A DNA stretch of 64,000 nt from Agelaius tricolor (taxonomy: Eukaryota > Chordata > Aves > Passeriformes > Icteridae): contig JALJCS010000001.1 in assembly GCA_023055355.1 (NCBI GenBank), positions 49,295,381 through 49,359,380 of the forward strand. The letters run 5' to 3'. Under the pieces are notes generated by a model. That model made no database searches and had not been told where the DNA came from. It saw only the letters and a list, made by a program, of their open reading frames with translations. The position numbers and the translations under genes are program-made. Shown in pieces: positions 22,421 to 35,420 of the stretch. How positions within the stretch are numbered: the stretch's first letter is position 1; every line of letters begins with the position of its first letter.

Positions 22421-25400
22421 TTGAGGCAGCTCCACAGAGGCTCTTGTGAATTGCTGGGTTCCTTTCAGCACTCCCCGCTACTGAGCGCTGTGTGCAGGCA
22501 GAGCAGGGTTGTCTTCCATGTCCCCCACACTTGGCTGACAGCTTTAGACAGCTGTCCTGCACTGAGCAGCCAGGCAGTCTTCCTCAAGAGGTGTCAGTTC
22601 TATAATGTAGAAAAAAGTGTGACCTTGGGAAAAACACCACAGCTATTAACAGACCAGAGCATATTATGACCTGATATACTGAAGTACTCAGGTGTAAACA
22701 GGCAGGTGATAAATTTTTCCTATCAAAAAAGCAGTACATCCGTCAAAACCACTGCAGCCTTTGATCAGGGCTTTTATACATCTGTTACACTTTGGAACAA
22801 CCAAACAGCAAAGCGTGAAGAGTGTAAGAGGAAGGCACCAAGGCTCTTTGGGGTGCAGTTGTTAAAAGATGATTGCACAGAAAGTCCACAGTGGAGTCTG
22901 GTTGATTCAGTAGCTGGTGTGGGTGAGATGCAGGCTTCCATTACAGCGTGTTATGGGGGAGCTCCTTATGGCATCACCTGTACCAGCACTCACACTAATG
23001 AAGTACACTTACACCTTGCTGGAGAGAGAGACATCCCTTCTGCTCCAAATACTGTCATGTGATGTACAGGGTCGGAAAGGAAAGGTGGGATTTCAGTGGA
23101 ATCACCCTGAAAACATCCATTTCATACTGAGGTTTGGCTGGGAAGGAGTTGGAAAGCCCCTCTGGATTTGGGCAGGTGGGGATCTATTACCCATGGCATA
23201 TGACTGAAGGCTGAGTCTGAATCTGGCTCCTGAATCCCTCCAGGCTGATATTGCACAGGATGGTCCCTGTGTCAATTCCACAAGCCCCTGCTGAGATCCC
23301 CTGTCTTAAGGAACTGTGAGTGGATGACTGGGACCTGTAATCCTCATCCAGGAAGGATGGGAACGGGGATGTGTGAAGTAGAACTGCAATAAGCAAAGTG
23401 GGAGTGCATGGGTAATGCCTGGAGGGAGAAACTTTCTTTCTAGCACACACAATAAGAAATTATTGCTACATCTAGTTTTCCTGTGCTTAACTATACATGG
23501 TATTCTGAATAAGGAAGACGGTGTGTTAATAGGACAAAAATTTTTAGGCATGCATATGGAAAAGGGAAAGGGGAAATCTGGACCTCCAACAGTTAAAAGC
23601 CAAACAGAAGTGACAGCTGGAGTGAAAGATCAGAAGGCAAGGTGTGCCACTGGCCATTTCCAATGAGATGTTCAAACAGGTTGGTTCCTTTGGATATGTT
23701 TCAGTATCTAGGGACATGTCTTGCTGTCAGTCAGTCCGCTGTAAATCTGAAGCTTTATGCAGTTTTGTCGTGCTCGTGCCAGTGCAACTGAGAGTAAACT
23801 TTGGCTCTGGTTACATCCATCTAGAGCAAGCTGCAGCTTGCCTTTTCCAGAGATGAATTCCTGTTGCCTTCATAGAAGTTTTTCATGACTTGGGACATGT
23901 GGATTTGGTACAGTAATATTTAACATTGTGATGTTGCTGTAAACACTAGGATGTTTACAGAAAGGAGAGACAGATCAGACCCCTGCTAACTATTTCACAG
24001 GAGCATAGGGTTTCTTCCAAGAAAAATATTTGAGCTCTCTAGGGCAGCATCTGCTCCCCACTTTCTGTTCTGCAGGAAAACCTACATTCAAGAAGATTAA
24101 AATTAGCGTCCATGGATTCCTGGAGCCAGCTTGAGAATTTCCTGTGTCTTGCAATTTCTAATTGCACTAATTCTTCTAAGTGTCAGTGAAATTGTAATGG
24201 GTGCTGAGCAATTGCCTCCCATCCCTTGGCAGTTCCAGCCTCAGTCTACCATGAGCCAGGGTATGCATCATTTGATAATTACAGGCTCAGCCTCTGCTCC
24301 AAGAGAACAGTAAGTGAACTACTTTGAAAATTGAGGATGAAGATGATGAATATTTAGAATGGAAAAGCTGTATTTTAGATGCACTTCCCTTGTGCATCAG
24401 ACTTTCTGAGTTAGATACAACATATGGTTGCATTTTTGTTTCTCAGTTGAACCCCTTCTTAACTACAAATCATCCATTCAAAGCAGAAATTGATTTAGCC
24501 TTTTTTTCTACATCCTGCAGCTCACAAGCCACTCCAGCATGTAAAGTTAAAACAGACAGCCACTGAGGCAATTTGGATGACAATTAGTACATAAAAACCA
24601 TCATAAGCTGCTTCAGTTACAGTAAGAACTGGTCCTAAACCAGCAGGAACTTCCTGTCTGCAGTGTGGGAGGAGCATTTGCAGAGCTCTGTGCCAGGGGT
24701 TAGCTGGCAGTGAGAGGGAACTGCTGCTGCCACCGAGGTGGAAGTAACTGGCTGCAGCTTCACATGCCTTGGTCAAGTTGATGTTAAGCTGGTGACTCAG
24801 TGGTAAACAGAGAGCTGGAGCTCTCCCTGTGCAAACTCTGCAAACACAAGAAATAATCTTCTCTTCATTGTGCAAAATACCAGAGGTTGTAACAAATAAT
24901 TGGAAAGGCTGGATTGAAGGTATCATGGTTTTTTCACTGTGAAAGTGTTCCCTGGCATGATCACCTTCTTGGGATCTTAGCCCCAGCCTTGAACCAGAGA
25001 TGTTGCTGGATTTCTGTCCCTCATTTACCAGAGGGGGAAGTTCAGGACTTCTTTTTGGTGCTGTTTTCAGCAACTCTACCAGCACAGCTTCACTTGGTCA
25101 GGAGCTGAGCCCCAGAGGATGTCACACTCAAATTAACAGCTCTTGTGGCTGGAGATCATCTCTTCCACATCACCAACTGGGTTTGCTGTTATGGCAAAGT
25201 GAGGCTGAATATTGCCTGTCTACTATTATTGCAATAGCCAGGATTTCCTTGTTACTTTTCCCAGAGAGTTCATATATACACTAAAGAAAGGGGAAGACAC
25301 ATCTGGACCTTCCTCTATCAGATCATTTTTCAGCTTGAGGTCTGCCCTCTCCACTGCCAGCAGGAGGAGATTGCTACAGTCTTTTGTGGGAGTGTCTGTG

Positions 25401-26124
25401 GGTCACTGCTCTGGTGCTTCAGGTGTTTTTCAGATCAGCTCCTCTGGCACTCAGCTGTGGTTGCTCTGCTGCCAGTGCAGCTGTAAATCAGAGTGAGCTG
25501 TGCATGGAAAAAGGGAATGTTCAGGCCTGATGCACACTGGTGTGGAGTCCTGTCAAGCCATCATTTGGTGTCAGAGTAGGCACCTCCAAAGCCACCTGGT
25601 TCCAGCAGCCTTACTGGGCAGCTCATCAAAATTCCCTTTTCACACTAAGGGGCAGGAAAGCCTCTTGGTACACAGTCTGTGATAAACATTTCACTCTTCC
25701 CTACCCCATCCAAAGGTGTCAGTACCTCCCAGTCTCTCAGTGTCTATAATTGTACCCAGGTCAGCCTTTGGAAGCTGCTGTGTAAGCAGCACCAAGAGGG
25801 TCATTGCAAACAGGAACCTGAAAAGCGAGCTACACATGCTCTAATACAAACTCCACATTAGGCTTTGTTCCTTGCACTGATTGCTGAGGTCTGAGCATCT
25901 GAGAAGAAAAATAAAGGATGTTCTTTTCCATTCCTGCCTGTTTTTTCGGGAGACACAGTGTGCTAGGCACAGAGGTGAGGGAAGAGGTGCTTCAGTTCTT
26001 GCACACAACACATAAATATTCTGGATCTCCACCAGCCAATCCCCAGTTCTCCAGAATCTATGTTTAGCAGCACTAATGAAATTTAAAATAAACACCTTGG
26101 ATTGCATTTATGAAATTCAGGTGG

Positions 26125-26171
26125 GGTTTTTTTGTTGTTTTTTTTTTGTTGTTGTTTGTTTGTTTGTTTTG
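26125..26171 (+). repeat. T-rich (GTT)n/(GTTT)n simple repeat
   Basis: A run of T tracts with GTT and GTTT units; an ordinary microsatellite. Confidence 0.85.
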
Positions 26172-29100
26172 TTCCCCTAATCTCTTAACCATCCTCCAGG
26201 TTGCTGTACTGGTTCCCAAATTGGAATTCCAGAGCCACTGACAACTGAGCCATGCCTTGATCCGCTGCTGGTCTCAACCTTAACTCTATGTTGTGGCTAT
26301 AAGGCCCCTTGGTAAAACTCCAAAAGGGGAACCTGTGGTATTACTAATACTGGAGCATAGGGTAGGCTTGGTTTCTTGTTCAGTTTTTACTCAGAAGACT
26401 CTTGTTGCTCTTTTTAAGAAGACACTAGCATAAGAAATGTTTGCATTTCTATGAATTAATGCGCTGTCCTCTATTAAAGAAATTGTGGGTGGGTGGCTTG
26501 TGTAAGAAAAAAGAAGGTGTCAGGCCCCAATAGTTGTTTAAATTATTTCCCAAAGGAAGTTTTTCAAGATTGCAATGTATTTCACAACTGAAGAATTGGC
26601 CTATGAAAAAGAAAAAAGAGTAACAGAATTGTTTTAATGATGGAGGTTGTTTGCTCTCATACATAAAAGATTTATTGAGTCTCTATTGCTACCAGTGGAA
26701 AAGGTGCTGGGCTGGTTCCTAATTTCAGTGATCATTAACCACCCTGTGTGACAAGGTGTGGGGCAGTAATTACTGTTTTTCTGAAATATTGTTCCAGCAA
26801 TCTCTGAGTCAGGGAACTGCTAAATTCGATTAGAGCATGATAACGTTTCATGAAGGGGCTCTGAGTCATCCCCTCACACAGCCAGGGATGAGAGTTTCCA
26901 GACTAAGTTTTATCTCCTGAGATGCCCATCCCCACTGCATTAGTTCCTAAAGGAAAGGGCTGCCAAGCAGGCAGGCCAGCAGACCCAGGGAATGTCCCTA
27001 AGAGCTGCTGGCTGCTCTCCTCCAGGGGTGCCTGTGGCTCTGAGAGCCAGGGACACACAGACTTTATCTCTGGCCTCTGCAGAACAATGCATTCATTAAA
27101 GCCCATGCTTGGGGGAAAAGACTGATCTGAACACGAGTCAAAGAAAAGAAATGTCTTCCTAAAACTTAGATCTGTTCATGAGCTGGACTAGCTCTGTGCT
27201 ACAGACAGCATCACACGCAATTAGGGGCTCACCAGGCAATACCAGTAGGTGAAGTGCAAAGTTGTTACTCTGCTCAGGTTACTCTGCTGACTTGGGATTT
27301 CTAGGCAAAATACACCTTAAATACAATATTCAGCTCCTGTAAGAGTTTTCCCTGAGTCATGTTCCTTTGAGACTGCTAGTCTAAATGCCTCACATATCCC
27401 AGGGGCCAAGGTGCACTATGGGATTTATGGGAAAGCTGCAGTGAGTGGCAAGGGGTAGGTCACAGGGAAGAAAACAGCCTACAGGATGGAGTGGAAACAT
27501 GAAGGGTTTGAGCAAGAATTTCACAATTCTTTGTCCTATTGACTTAAAATAAGAATTATTCATTCTTAAATGTCAAAATATTTAATTTTTTAAAATTTTT
27601 TATCAGCGTTGTCAAAAATCTATTTCATGGAGAATATATTTTCTATTCAGGATGTATAAAATGCTCCAAGTAATAGGAAATTAATAGACATAGACATTAA
27701 TTAAATAGACATTCTGACTTTTCTGCCTTTGCTGTACTTATTTCATTGTACTTTTTGTGACTGAGCCTCAGAACAGCTGTATTTCCACATAAATTTCAAT
27801 CCAGCAATCTTTTGTAGAACTTTAGGTAAGAAGGTTATGGTAAATCTGAATTAGGATGAAGAATCAAACTGGCCTCAGTTGTATGAACTCAAATGGTTAA
27901 TTTTAATGTTTATACAGAAATCATTGAAACTCTTGTCTATGCCAAGGACCTGAATGAGGTGGAGATTCCAAGTACCTTTCTTTTGAAAAGAATCCTCAAA
28001 TTCTAGGAAGTATTCATCCACATGAAATAAATAGGGTATTTTTATGTCTTCATCTGATGGGCTTTTTCCCTTGTAATCTGTGTAATTTCATTTCATCTCA
28101 GTGACAATTAAATATTCCTGTAGTCAGACTCACTGAATAAGGTAAAACTTACCAAATTTGGACAGCCAGATAATGTTAGACTTTGAATGCCATGGAGAAA
28201 TAGCTCCTGCAGTACAGTGGGCTCTCTAGACTTTAATCTGAATTTAGATGACTCACTAGACATCCTTGTGTCAGAGGTAAGAGCAGAAGTTTCAAACCAT
28301 TTTCTCTTTATTTCTTCATAATTCTTTCAGTATTAAAGAAAATAGAATTTTTCTTTTTGGAAATTAGAAATAGTAGCAGTAGCTCAAGGAGACAACTCCA
28401 GGCCATCAGTGTAGTGAAAGACCAGAATGCTAGGAAAAAAAAAAAAGACAAAACAACATCTATCCCATTCCTTTTGTAAATCCAGCTGCAAATCTCTTCT
28501 GATCATTGCAAGGACTTCACATGACACAAGACCTGTTTCCCATCAGGCATAAATCAGCAGAGCCTCAGGGAAGTCAGATGAGGAAGATCTTTCCTAAAGG
28601 CTCTTTCCTGAAGTGATGAGAGGTTATTCCTGTCACTCAGTCATGGGCTTCTGAAGCATTGACAAGGAATCATCAGGCCTCTGTCACTGTCCCCTCCAGC
28701 AGTAGCTGGGAATCTTGCCTCATTCACTGTGAATTTTGATGGATAGCATGTAAAAAGAATATCAGGAGTCTTTAAGTACAAGAGAGTTTGCAATGAAACC
28801 TTGGTCTTATCATATTAATATTCTATTAATATTTCTACAAGAGTAAAGGTTTGCTTGCAATTCCCAGCCTGGAACGTTTTATCTGTCTCTTTTCTCTTAC
28901 TTTCACATGAACAGATTACAGTCTTTACATCCTGTATCACAAGTGACATAAAATTACATTTGGCTCGGTTTATCATGTGAAAATCCTTTTTTTGTCCTAT
29001 TTGAGTCAAATGAAAATGTGTTGATGGTTAAAAATCTTCTATTTTCTCACTTTACCATGCATTTTGCTGAGCTGTGAGAGACTTGCATTCCTATTTGTTG

Positions 29101-32084
29101 CCTGCCTACAGTCAGTGGTGCACAGTGACTTGCATTTCAGTGTGCAAGGACAGATAATGTGGAAAATAGCATGAACACAAGAGAATCCAGCTTTTCTTTG
29201 CATTCATCTGCTGGAAATGCATATGAAGCACCTACACGGTGCTTACTGTTGTGCTTTGACTTCTTACATGATGCTGAGCAATTTATTATTCTCTCAGACC
29301 ATTAATCAAACCTAGTTGAAAAATTAATTTTTGTATGGTAAGAAGGCAGGTTTGGGGGCAGAAACATAGAATTTGAAGGTGAATTTGGCAATATGATCCA
29401 GTTAAACCAAAAAGGACCGGATTATAAGAATACTGAAATATTTGATATTTTAATTAATTGTTTCATGTTGGAAAAGAAATTATTTCAATGCCTTCAGAAA
29501 GAAATACATTTATATGGCTTTTAAATAATTTCTCATTTTGCAATTAACCTCTGGGAAAAGCTGAACATTTGAATTGGTTCAAAATGTTCCTGTTTGTTGG
29601 TCTGCTTGTTTTATCAGAGATAAACACCCATTTGATTTCCATCCAGACAATTTTTTGTTGTTGCTTTCTTTCTTAAGTTTGGCAGCTGATCCATAAAACG
29701 TGCTGAGACTGCAGCCCTGGGAAATGTCACCTGTTGTGTGTGTGGTTTAACCTCAGGTGCCACGCAGCCTCAGGCACACTGGCTTCCTCCTCAGTGGGAC
29801 AGGGGACAGAATCAGCACAGTGACAAAACTCCTGGCTTGGGATACACCCAGCTGAAGGGGAAAACAAAAACTGCGTGCATGAGCAAAGCAAAACAAGGAA
29901 TCCTTTCCCTGCTTCCCATGGACAAGCAGGTGTTCAGCCATCCCCAGGAAAGCAGGGCTCCATCACACGGGTAGATTACTTCAGAAAACAAAAACCATCA
30001 CTTCAGATGTCCCCTCCTTGCTCCTTCTTCCTCCAGCTCTATATGCTGAGCATGATCCCATATGGTTTGGAACATCCCTGTGGTCAGCTGGGGTTAGCTG
30101 TCCCAGCTGTGTCCCCTCCTGACTCCATGTGCACTCCCAGCCCCTGGCTGGTGAAGTGGGGTGAGAGGCAGAAAAGGCCTTGGCTCTGTGTAAGCCCTGC
30201 TCAGCAGCAATGAAAACATCTCTGAGATACCAACACCGTTTACAGCAGAAATCCAAACCCTGCACCAGCTACTGTGAAGAAAGTTCATTCTCTCCAAGCC
30301 AAAACCATCACAGTAAGAAAATGTTTTGCAGCAAAAATCAAACAGTAAAAGTGGAACAAGACTTATACTGGAACTCCCTAAATCAAACTCAGAGGATTTT
30401 ATAATAGCTGCCTTCCAATTCAGATGTCCAGGCAGATGATCAGACACAGGAGATTGGCCCCTTCCAATTTAACAGCAAAACTCTGCAAGAAAAAGCCCAG
30501 TGCTTCTGCCTGCATTATTTCAGGGCTGTCTGTGGAGCCAAAATGGGAGCTCTACTCAGCTACCAAAGAAATTCTGGGTAAATGAGGATATAAATCTCCT
30601 CAACTCAGTATCCTCTATCAGTGTAGCTCCTAGATATCCACTGGGCATCCTGTGGGAGTACAGTTCACAGTTCCCCATGCCATGGCTGAAAGCTCGATTC
30701 TAAGAAAATACCCAAGCCCCTATTTCACTATTTTGAACCTATGGTCTTTCTGCTGTATAGCACAGCTGTAATTAATAGCTCCTTGTTTATTCTTTAGAAA
30801 TTAAATGTTTCTCTTTCAGAGCCTGAGTATATGTACATAAAATTACCTGATGTTAATACATAACAAGTTGCTAAAAGTTATTATTTCATTCCAGATCCAG
30901 ATTATACCTGAATTACAAATGTCAAATGTCATGGTTTTGAAAAGGGAAATGTTTATGTTCAGCATTAAAAACAATTTGGCCAAATGAGGAAGAAGAGTGG
31001 CAATATGTGCCATGGCCTGCTCTCAGAAAGAAACCTATTTTTCTCTAAATGTTGTGTTTATTTCTTCTGGTGCTGCAGATGGGAGGGCTTGAACTGCAGA
31101 ATAGCACATGTTTGAGTATTAGGCACACAGTTCTATGCCTTCTCTGTCTTTTCTTCACACTATTGACCTGTCCTAGTTTCTTTTTACTCATTTGAACATC
31201 TGTGAAGCCTCCTGATGTTTCCAGAAAATTTTATGACCATGAAGAATTTGTGTAAATTTAATGCACCATTTGAATAACTAATATCAGTAGTAAGATCTGA
31301 GTAACATGAGGCAATGAGAGCAAGTATGCCTATTCTGCAAAACTGTAAATTTTCTTTAAAAGACTGACAGACACTAAGCAAGAAGCTGATGTTGCTCAAA
31401 GTCCATGGGAATAGATCTTTAGATAGACAAGAACAAAAACCTGCTATGTGTGCAGTTTCAGAACATACATTAAAGAAAGGATCTTACAACTATAAAGAAG
31501 GGTCAAATTCAGAAGATTTACTATTTACTACTTAAGATTTCCTATTTACTATTCCAGAAGGTTTTTTAAATATCTATTATAATTTGAGAAGAAAAATCCA
31601 GCAATGCACAACAGCTTTCTACACTTAGATTCCTTGGCTTGATAGCCATAATTCGCAGTGTGAATTATTAAAATGTGCAAAAAATCATGACAAGTAGCTG
31701 TGCAGTTTGGGGAATTGAGAAGAACAACAGTTTCCCAGAAGCCAGGGTACTCTGCATGTGGAAGGAGGGGACATGTGAGTGAGACTGCCCGAATTCTAGG
31801 TTTTGAACACCTATTGCAGAAAATGTGTACTTTTGGCTTCAGTGCCTTACACAGTGTGAGTTTAATCATGTCTGGCACCAGCTGTTAGTTTGAAATTAGA
31901 CTAATGAATGTTCATTTTCTCCTCTTAAGCTGCTCTGCTTTGAGAGCTAACAAAGGCTGTCTCCTTAGGAATTTGCATGTCACCTTCCACCTCCACCCCG
32001 CTGCCATGGCACCAGCCTCTGTCAACCCCTCCACCACAAAGTTTTGCTTCCTCTCAGGTTTTCTAGAGCATCTACGTTCTGCCA

Positions 32085-32230
32085 AGCATTCAAAGAATCT
32101 GTTCCAGAGCCCCTGGGCTGGAAGGGACCCAGGGACCATGTGGTCCCAGCTTCTGCTGAAAGCTGGTGTTCATCCAGGACCTCATGAGCCCAAGCCTGGA
32201 GTGTTCCTTCCCCTAGACATTTGCACACTA
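32085..32230 (-). mobile_element. Probable old CR1 fragment
   Basis: On the + strand it reads GGGCTGGAAGGGACCCAGGG, then ACCATGTGGTCCCAGC, then a block like CATCCAGGACCTCATGAG. This resembles the reverse complement of a CR1 3' end ('GGTTGGACTAGATGGTCCCT...TTCCAACC'). The match is loose and the limits are estimates. Confidence 0.4.
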
Positions 32231-34222
32231 ATGCCTCTAGCTCTCCTTCACCTCCCTTTTAGGCCTTCACCAGCACTTCCAAGTGCTCACCACCCACCCC
32301 ACAGTGGTCTGTGGCTGGGTGGAAGGCAGCCTGGGGCTAGTGAGCAATGTGTTCATTGTGCCAATGGGTCAGTGGGGCTGCCACCAGCTTACTTCCCAGG
32401 AAAGGGAAGAAGGGATGTGGCCCTTCTCCCTCTCAGCACTGACAAAGTCTCCCCTCTCACCTGGGCATTCCTTTACACGTGACACATGGGGCACTTTATT
32501 GTCCCTGTAACTGCACCTCTATCCAATGTGGTTGTATGTGGGCTGTAGGCTCAGAAGCTGCCAGGACCATGCTGGCAAACAGAAGGTGTGGTGCTTCAGG
32601 GGACTCCCTGAAATGCACTGCAGTGCCCCCTCAGAGACACTAGAATGATATGAGGGCAGTATTAGGGTGCCAGCAAAAGCAAGCCTGCAGCATGTGCCTA
32701 AGGCTCCCCTCAAACCACCCCATTCTGAAAGGCAGACTCTGGAGCAGAGCAATCTCATGCCTCAGTGCTAATGAAATAAACATAATTGCTTTTAACAGTG
32801 ATTGCTTCTAATGGAGCTGTGCGTGCATGAAGATGGAAATGTTCCCTTTATGAAGGTTTGTACAAACAGCAGCTGCTGACAAGCCTCCTTGTCTCCTGAT
32901 ATTTCTTCATTAACCTTCAGACTTCTGCTGGTGCACATACTGTCTTCACAAATACAATACAGAGCAACATCTCCAGTATAACTACAAGAACTTTTATCAG
33001 TATTGTGTTTGCTTGCCAACACCCATCCTATTAGTTATATGTCACAATGGCCTGACAGGTAGAATAAAACTGCTGTTGACATCAGGTAATTCTATTTTTC
33101 CCTTTAACTGAAGCTAATAAACTGTCCTGTTTAAAGATGCAGTAAGAGAAAAATTAAAGTCTAGGAATGTTCTTCACCTTAAAAGAGTGCCTTTTCACAT
33201 GGTCTCTGTCATAAAGAATGAGGTTGACAGAATGGGTTCTGGTCTGCTTCAAACTGTAAGATCTCATTATTAACTTACATACATACAATGACTAACTGCA
33301 GCTGTGGCCTCTCCCCAGGCCACAGAGCCCTGCAAATTTTCAGTACACTTACTGGGATCCTACAGATAAAAGTCTCAGAGTCAGAAAGCTCTTGAGCTAA
33401 TGCCTTAGTTTGCCACAGGGGTTGTGACCAACACCTGAAAACAGCTTCTCCCCTGAGGGGAGAACATTCATGGGACTGGCCAATTCTCCTTTTTGTGGGA
33501 ACCTAGTGTCCTGTGGTTTTGAGTGAGGAATTTCTGGTTCACACTGGATTAATGTCAGAACCACCCTGCACCAACAATGTGGAGGGGACACGCTCCTCCA
33601 TGGACCAAGGGCTGATCTGACAGTATGGGCAGCTCTGGGCCACCTTGAGCATTCCTGAAAAGTTCAGTGTAGCCTTTCACACCATGGATCCCAACTCAGC
33701 ACAGCACTGAGCTCATGCTCCAGTGCCTGTGCCCTAGTGACTTGAGCAGGATTTGAGTTTTAACTTCTGGCTTTGCTGAACTCAGTTTCATCTATCATCT
33801 GGCAGAGAGTGGCATCAGAAGCACGATGTGTCTGGCACCACCAAAGTTAGGAAAATACACTGGCTTATGTTATTTCAAAAGCAGTAATTTTGTTTCTTAA
33901 AATAAGAGGCTATTTATTCAAAGACACAAGAAGGCAAATAAAAACAAGACCACCAAAATATGGATAGATGTAAAGCATGCAAGAGTGATTTTTCAGTTCA
34001 GATGTGCTTTTTATGAACTGTTCATGGACTGTTTCACTGTAACTATTGATCTGAATAGCTCACAGAACAATTACACCAAATATAGAAGATGGTAATTTCT
34101 CTATAGATGCAAATTTGAGGATATATGAACTGTTACAGCATTTTTAACTCTGAAGGACAGCGTTTTTGTTAAAATCAGTTTGGTAAGTTATATGCTTCTA
34201 TTTTGGTTGTGTGATAAGCTTT
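32231..34222. other. Intergenic, nothing recognised
   Basis: No gene or nameable repeat seen. Moderately GC-rich at the left end, AT-rich after 32.8 kb. Confidence 0.55.
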
Positions 34223-35213
34223 TGATTATGTGGGGGGCCACAGAGGTGGCTTCTGTGAGAAGATGCCAGAAGCTTCCTCGATGTCTGACAGAGCCAATGC
34301 CAGCTGGCTCCAGGACAAACCCACCAGCAGCCAAGACCAAGCCCATTGGTCACTGTGCCTCTGCTGATCTGGAATCACGTATTTAAGAAAGGGGAAAAAG
34401 CCCTGCTGCACAGCACACCTGGAGAGGGGCGTGCAAATGGAGAGGAGCAGCTCTGCAGACACCAAAGTCAGTGCAGAAAGTGGGGGCAGGAGGTGCTCCA
34501 GGCACCAGAGCTGACATTCCCCTGCAGCCTGTGGTGCAGACCATGGGCAAGCAGCTGTGTCCCTGCAGCCCATGGAGGTCCACGGTGGAGCAGAGATCCA
34601 CCCACAGCCCATGGAGGACCCCATGCCGGAGCAGGTGGATGCCCAAAGGAGGCTGTGACCCTGTGGGAAGCCCATGCTGGAACAGGATTTTGGCTGTGTG
34701 GCTGTGTGCAGAAACAGAGTGGGACCTATGCTGGAACAGTTTCTGAAGGACTGCAGCCCAAGGGAAGGACTCAGGCTGGAGAAGTCCATGGAAGACTCAC
34801 TCTCATGGGAATGGCCTCCCAGTCCCATGAAGTAGGAGAAGAGCAGAAAGGAGAGGCAGAGACAATGTGTGATGAACTGACTGCAAACCCCCATTCCACT
34901 GCTCCCTGCACAACTCAGGGGAGGAAGTAAAGAAATCAGAAGTGAAGTTGAACATGGAGGGGTCGGGGAAAGGTGATTTTAAGAATTGGGTTTATTTATC
35001 ACTATTCCATTCTGATTTTAATCAGTAATGAATTCAATTAATTTCCCCCACATTGAGTCTGTTTTGCTTGTGATGGTAATGAGTGAGTGAGCTCTGCCTG
35101 TCCTTATCTCAACCCATGAGCTTTGTGCTCCATTTTCTCTTCCTGTCCATCTGAGTAGGGGAGTAACAGAGTGGTTTTGTTGGGCACCTGATGTCAGCTA
35201 GGGTCAATCCATC
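34223..35213 (+). mobile_element. Avian endogenous-retrovirus-type LTR, about 1 kb, with internal repeats
   Basis: A long non-coding element that I recognise as a songbird-type LTR. It starts TGATTATGTGGGGGGCCAC, has GGTGGCTTCTGTGAGAAG and ACAGAGCCAATGCCAGC, and a TATA-like GTATTTAAGAAA at about 34379. About five diverged tandem units of the type 'CCATGGAGGACCCCATGCCGGAGCAG' lie between 34569 and 34790. The end is GGGCACCTGATGTCAGC...GTCAATCCATCA. No retroviral gag, pol or env reading frame lies beside it, so it is probably a solo LTR. No clean target-site duplication was found, so the edges are approximate. Open frames on both strands here are by-products of its GC content. Confidence 0.65.
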
Positions 35214-35304
35214 AAAGTGATTTTATTTTTCTGAATACTTCTGAGGTGAAGGCTAGAAGACAGACTGATGCCAAAAAGCTGCTACCACTATTGTGCTTCA
35301 CAAG

Positions 35305-35420
35305 CACAGAATCACAGAATCATTTAAGTTGGAAAAGACATTTAAGATCATCAAGTCCAACTGTGAACAGAAGAGAGCTCTCATGGCACTTCATAAACAT
35401 CAACATTTAATCCAGGGAAG
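35305..35420 (-). mobile_element. CR1 LINE 3'-end fragment
   Basis: The + strand shows AGAATCACAGAATCATTTAA followed by GTTGGAAAAGACATTTAAGA and TCATCAAGTCCAACTGTGAAC. This is the reverse complement of a CR1 3' terminus with its ATTCTGTG-type terminal repeats. It begins directly at the 3' end and is 5'-truncated; the right limit is estimated. Confidence 0.88.

Larger units (their letters stand above)
19201..32039. other. Intergenic, about 12.8 kb without supported genes
   Basis: No coding exon, RNA gene or nameable transposon is supported. A T/GTTT-rich simple repeat lies at 26125-26171, and a GC-rich patch at about 22080-22420 (listed separately). AT-rich DNA dominates at 27540-28100. Open frames here (for example 24522-25085 minus, 29875-30213 plus) lack splice context, conserved motifs or codon bias that I can recognise. 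Confidence 0.6.

Noticed and set aside
22009..22669. Cluster of open frames on both strands
   Set aside because: They overlap in at least four frames within a GC-rich patch, and none shows a known motif or codon preference.
24131..24313. A 60-codon open frame that looks like a secreted peptide with a signal sequence
   Set aside because: It begins with TTG rather than ATG, has no splice or promoter context, and hydrophobic text is common in AT-rich DNA.
31904..32482. A 192-codon open frame
   Set aside because: It overlaps a probable CR1 remnant, has no known domain and has open shadows on the other strand.
34226..34930. Open frames of 222 and 194 codons on opposite strands
   Set aside because: Both fall inside the LTR at 34.2-35.2 kb and reflect its composition and internal repeats.
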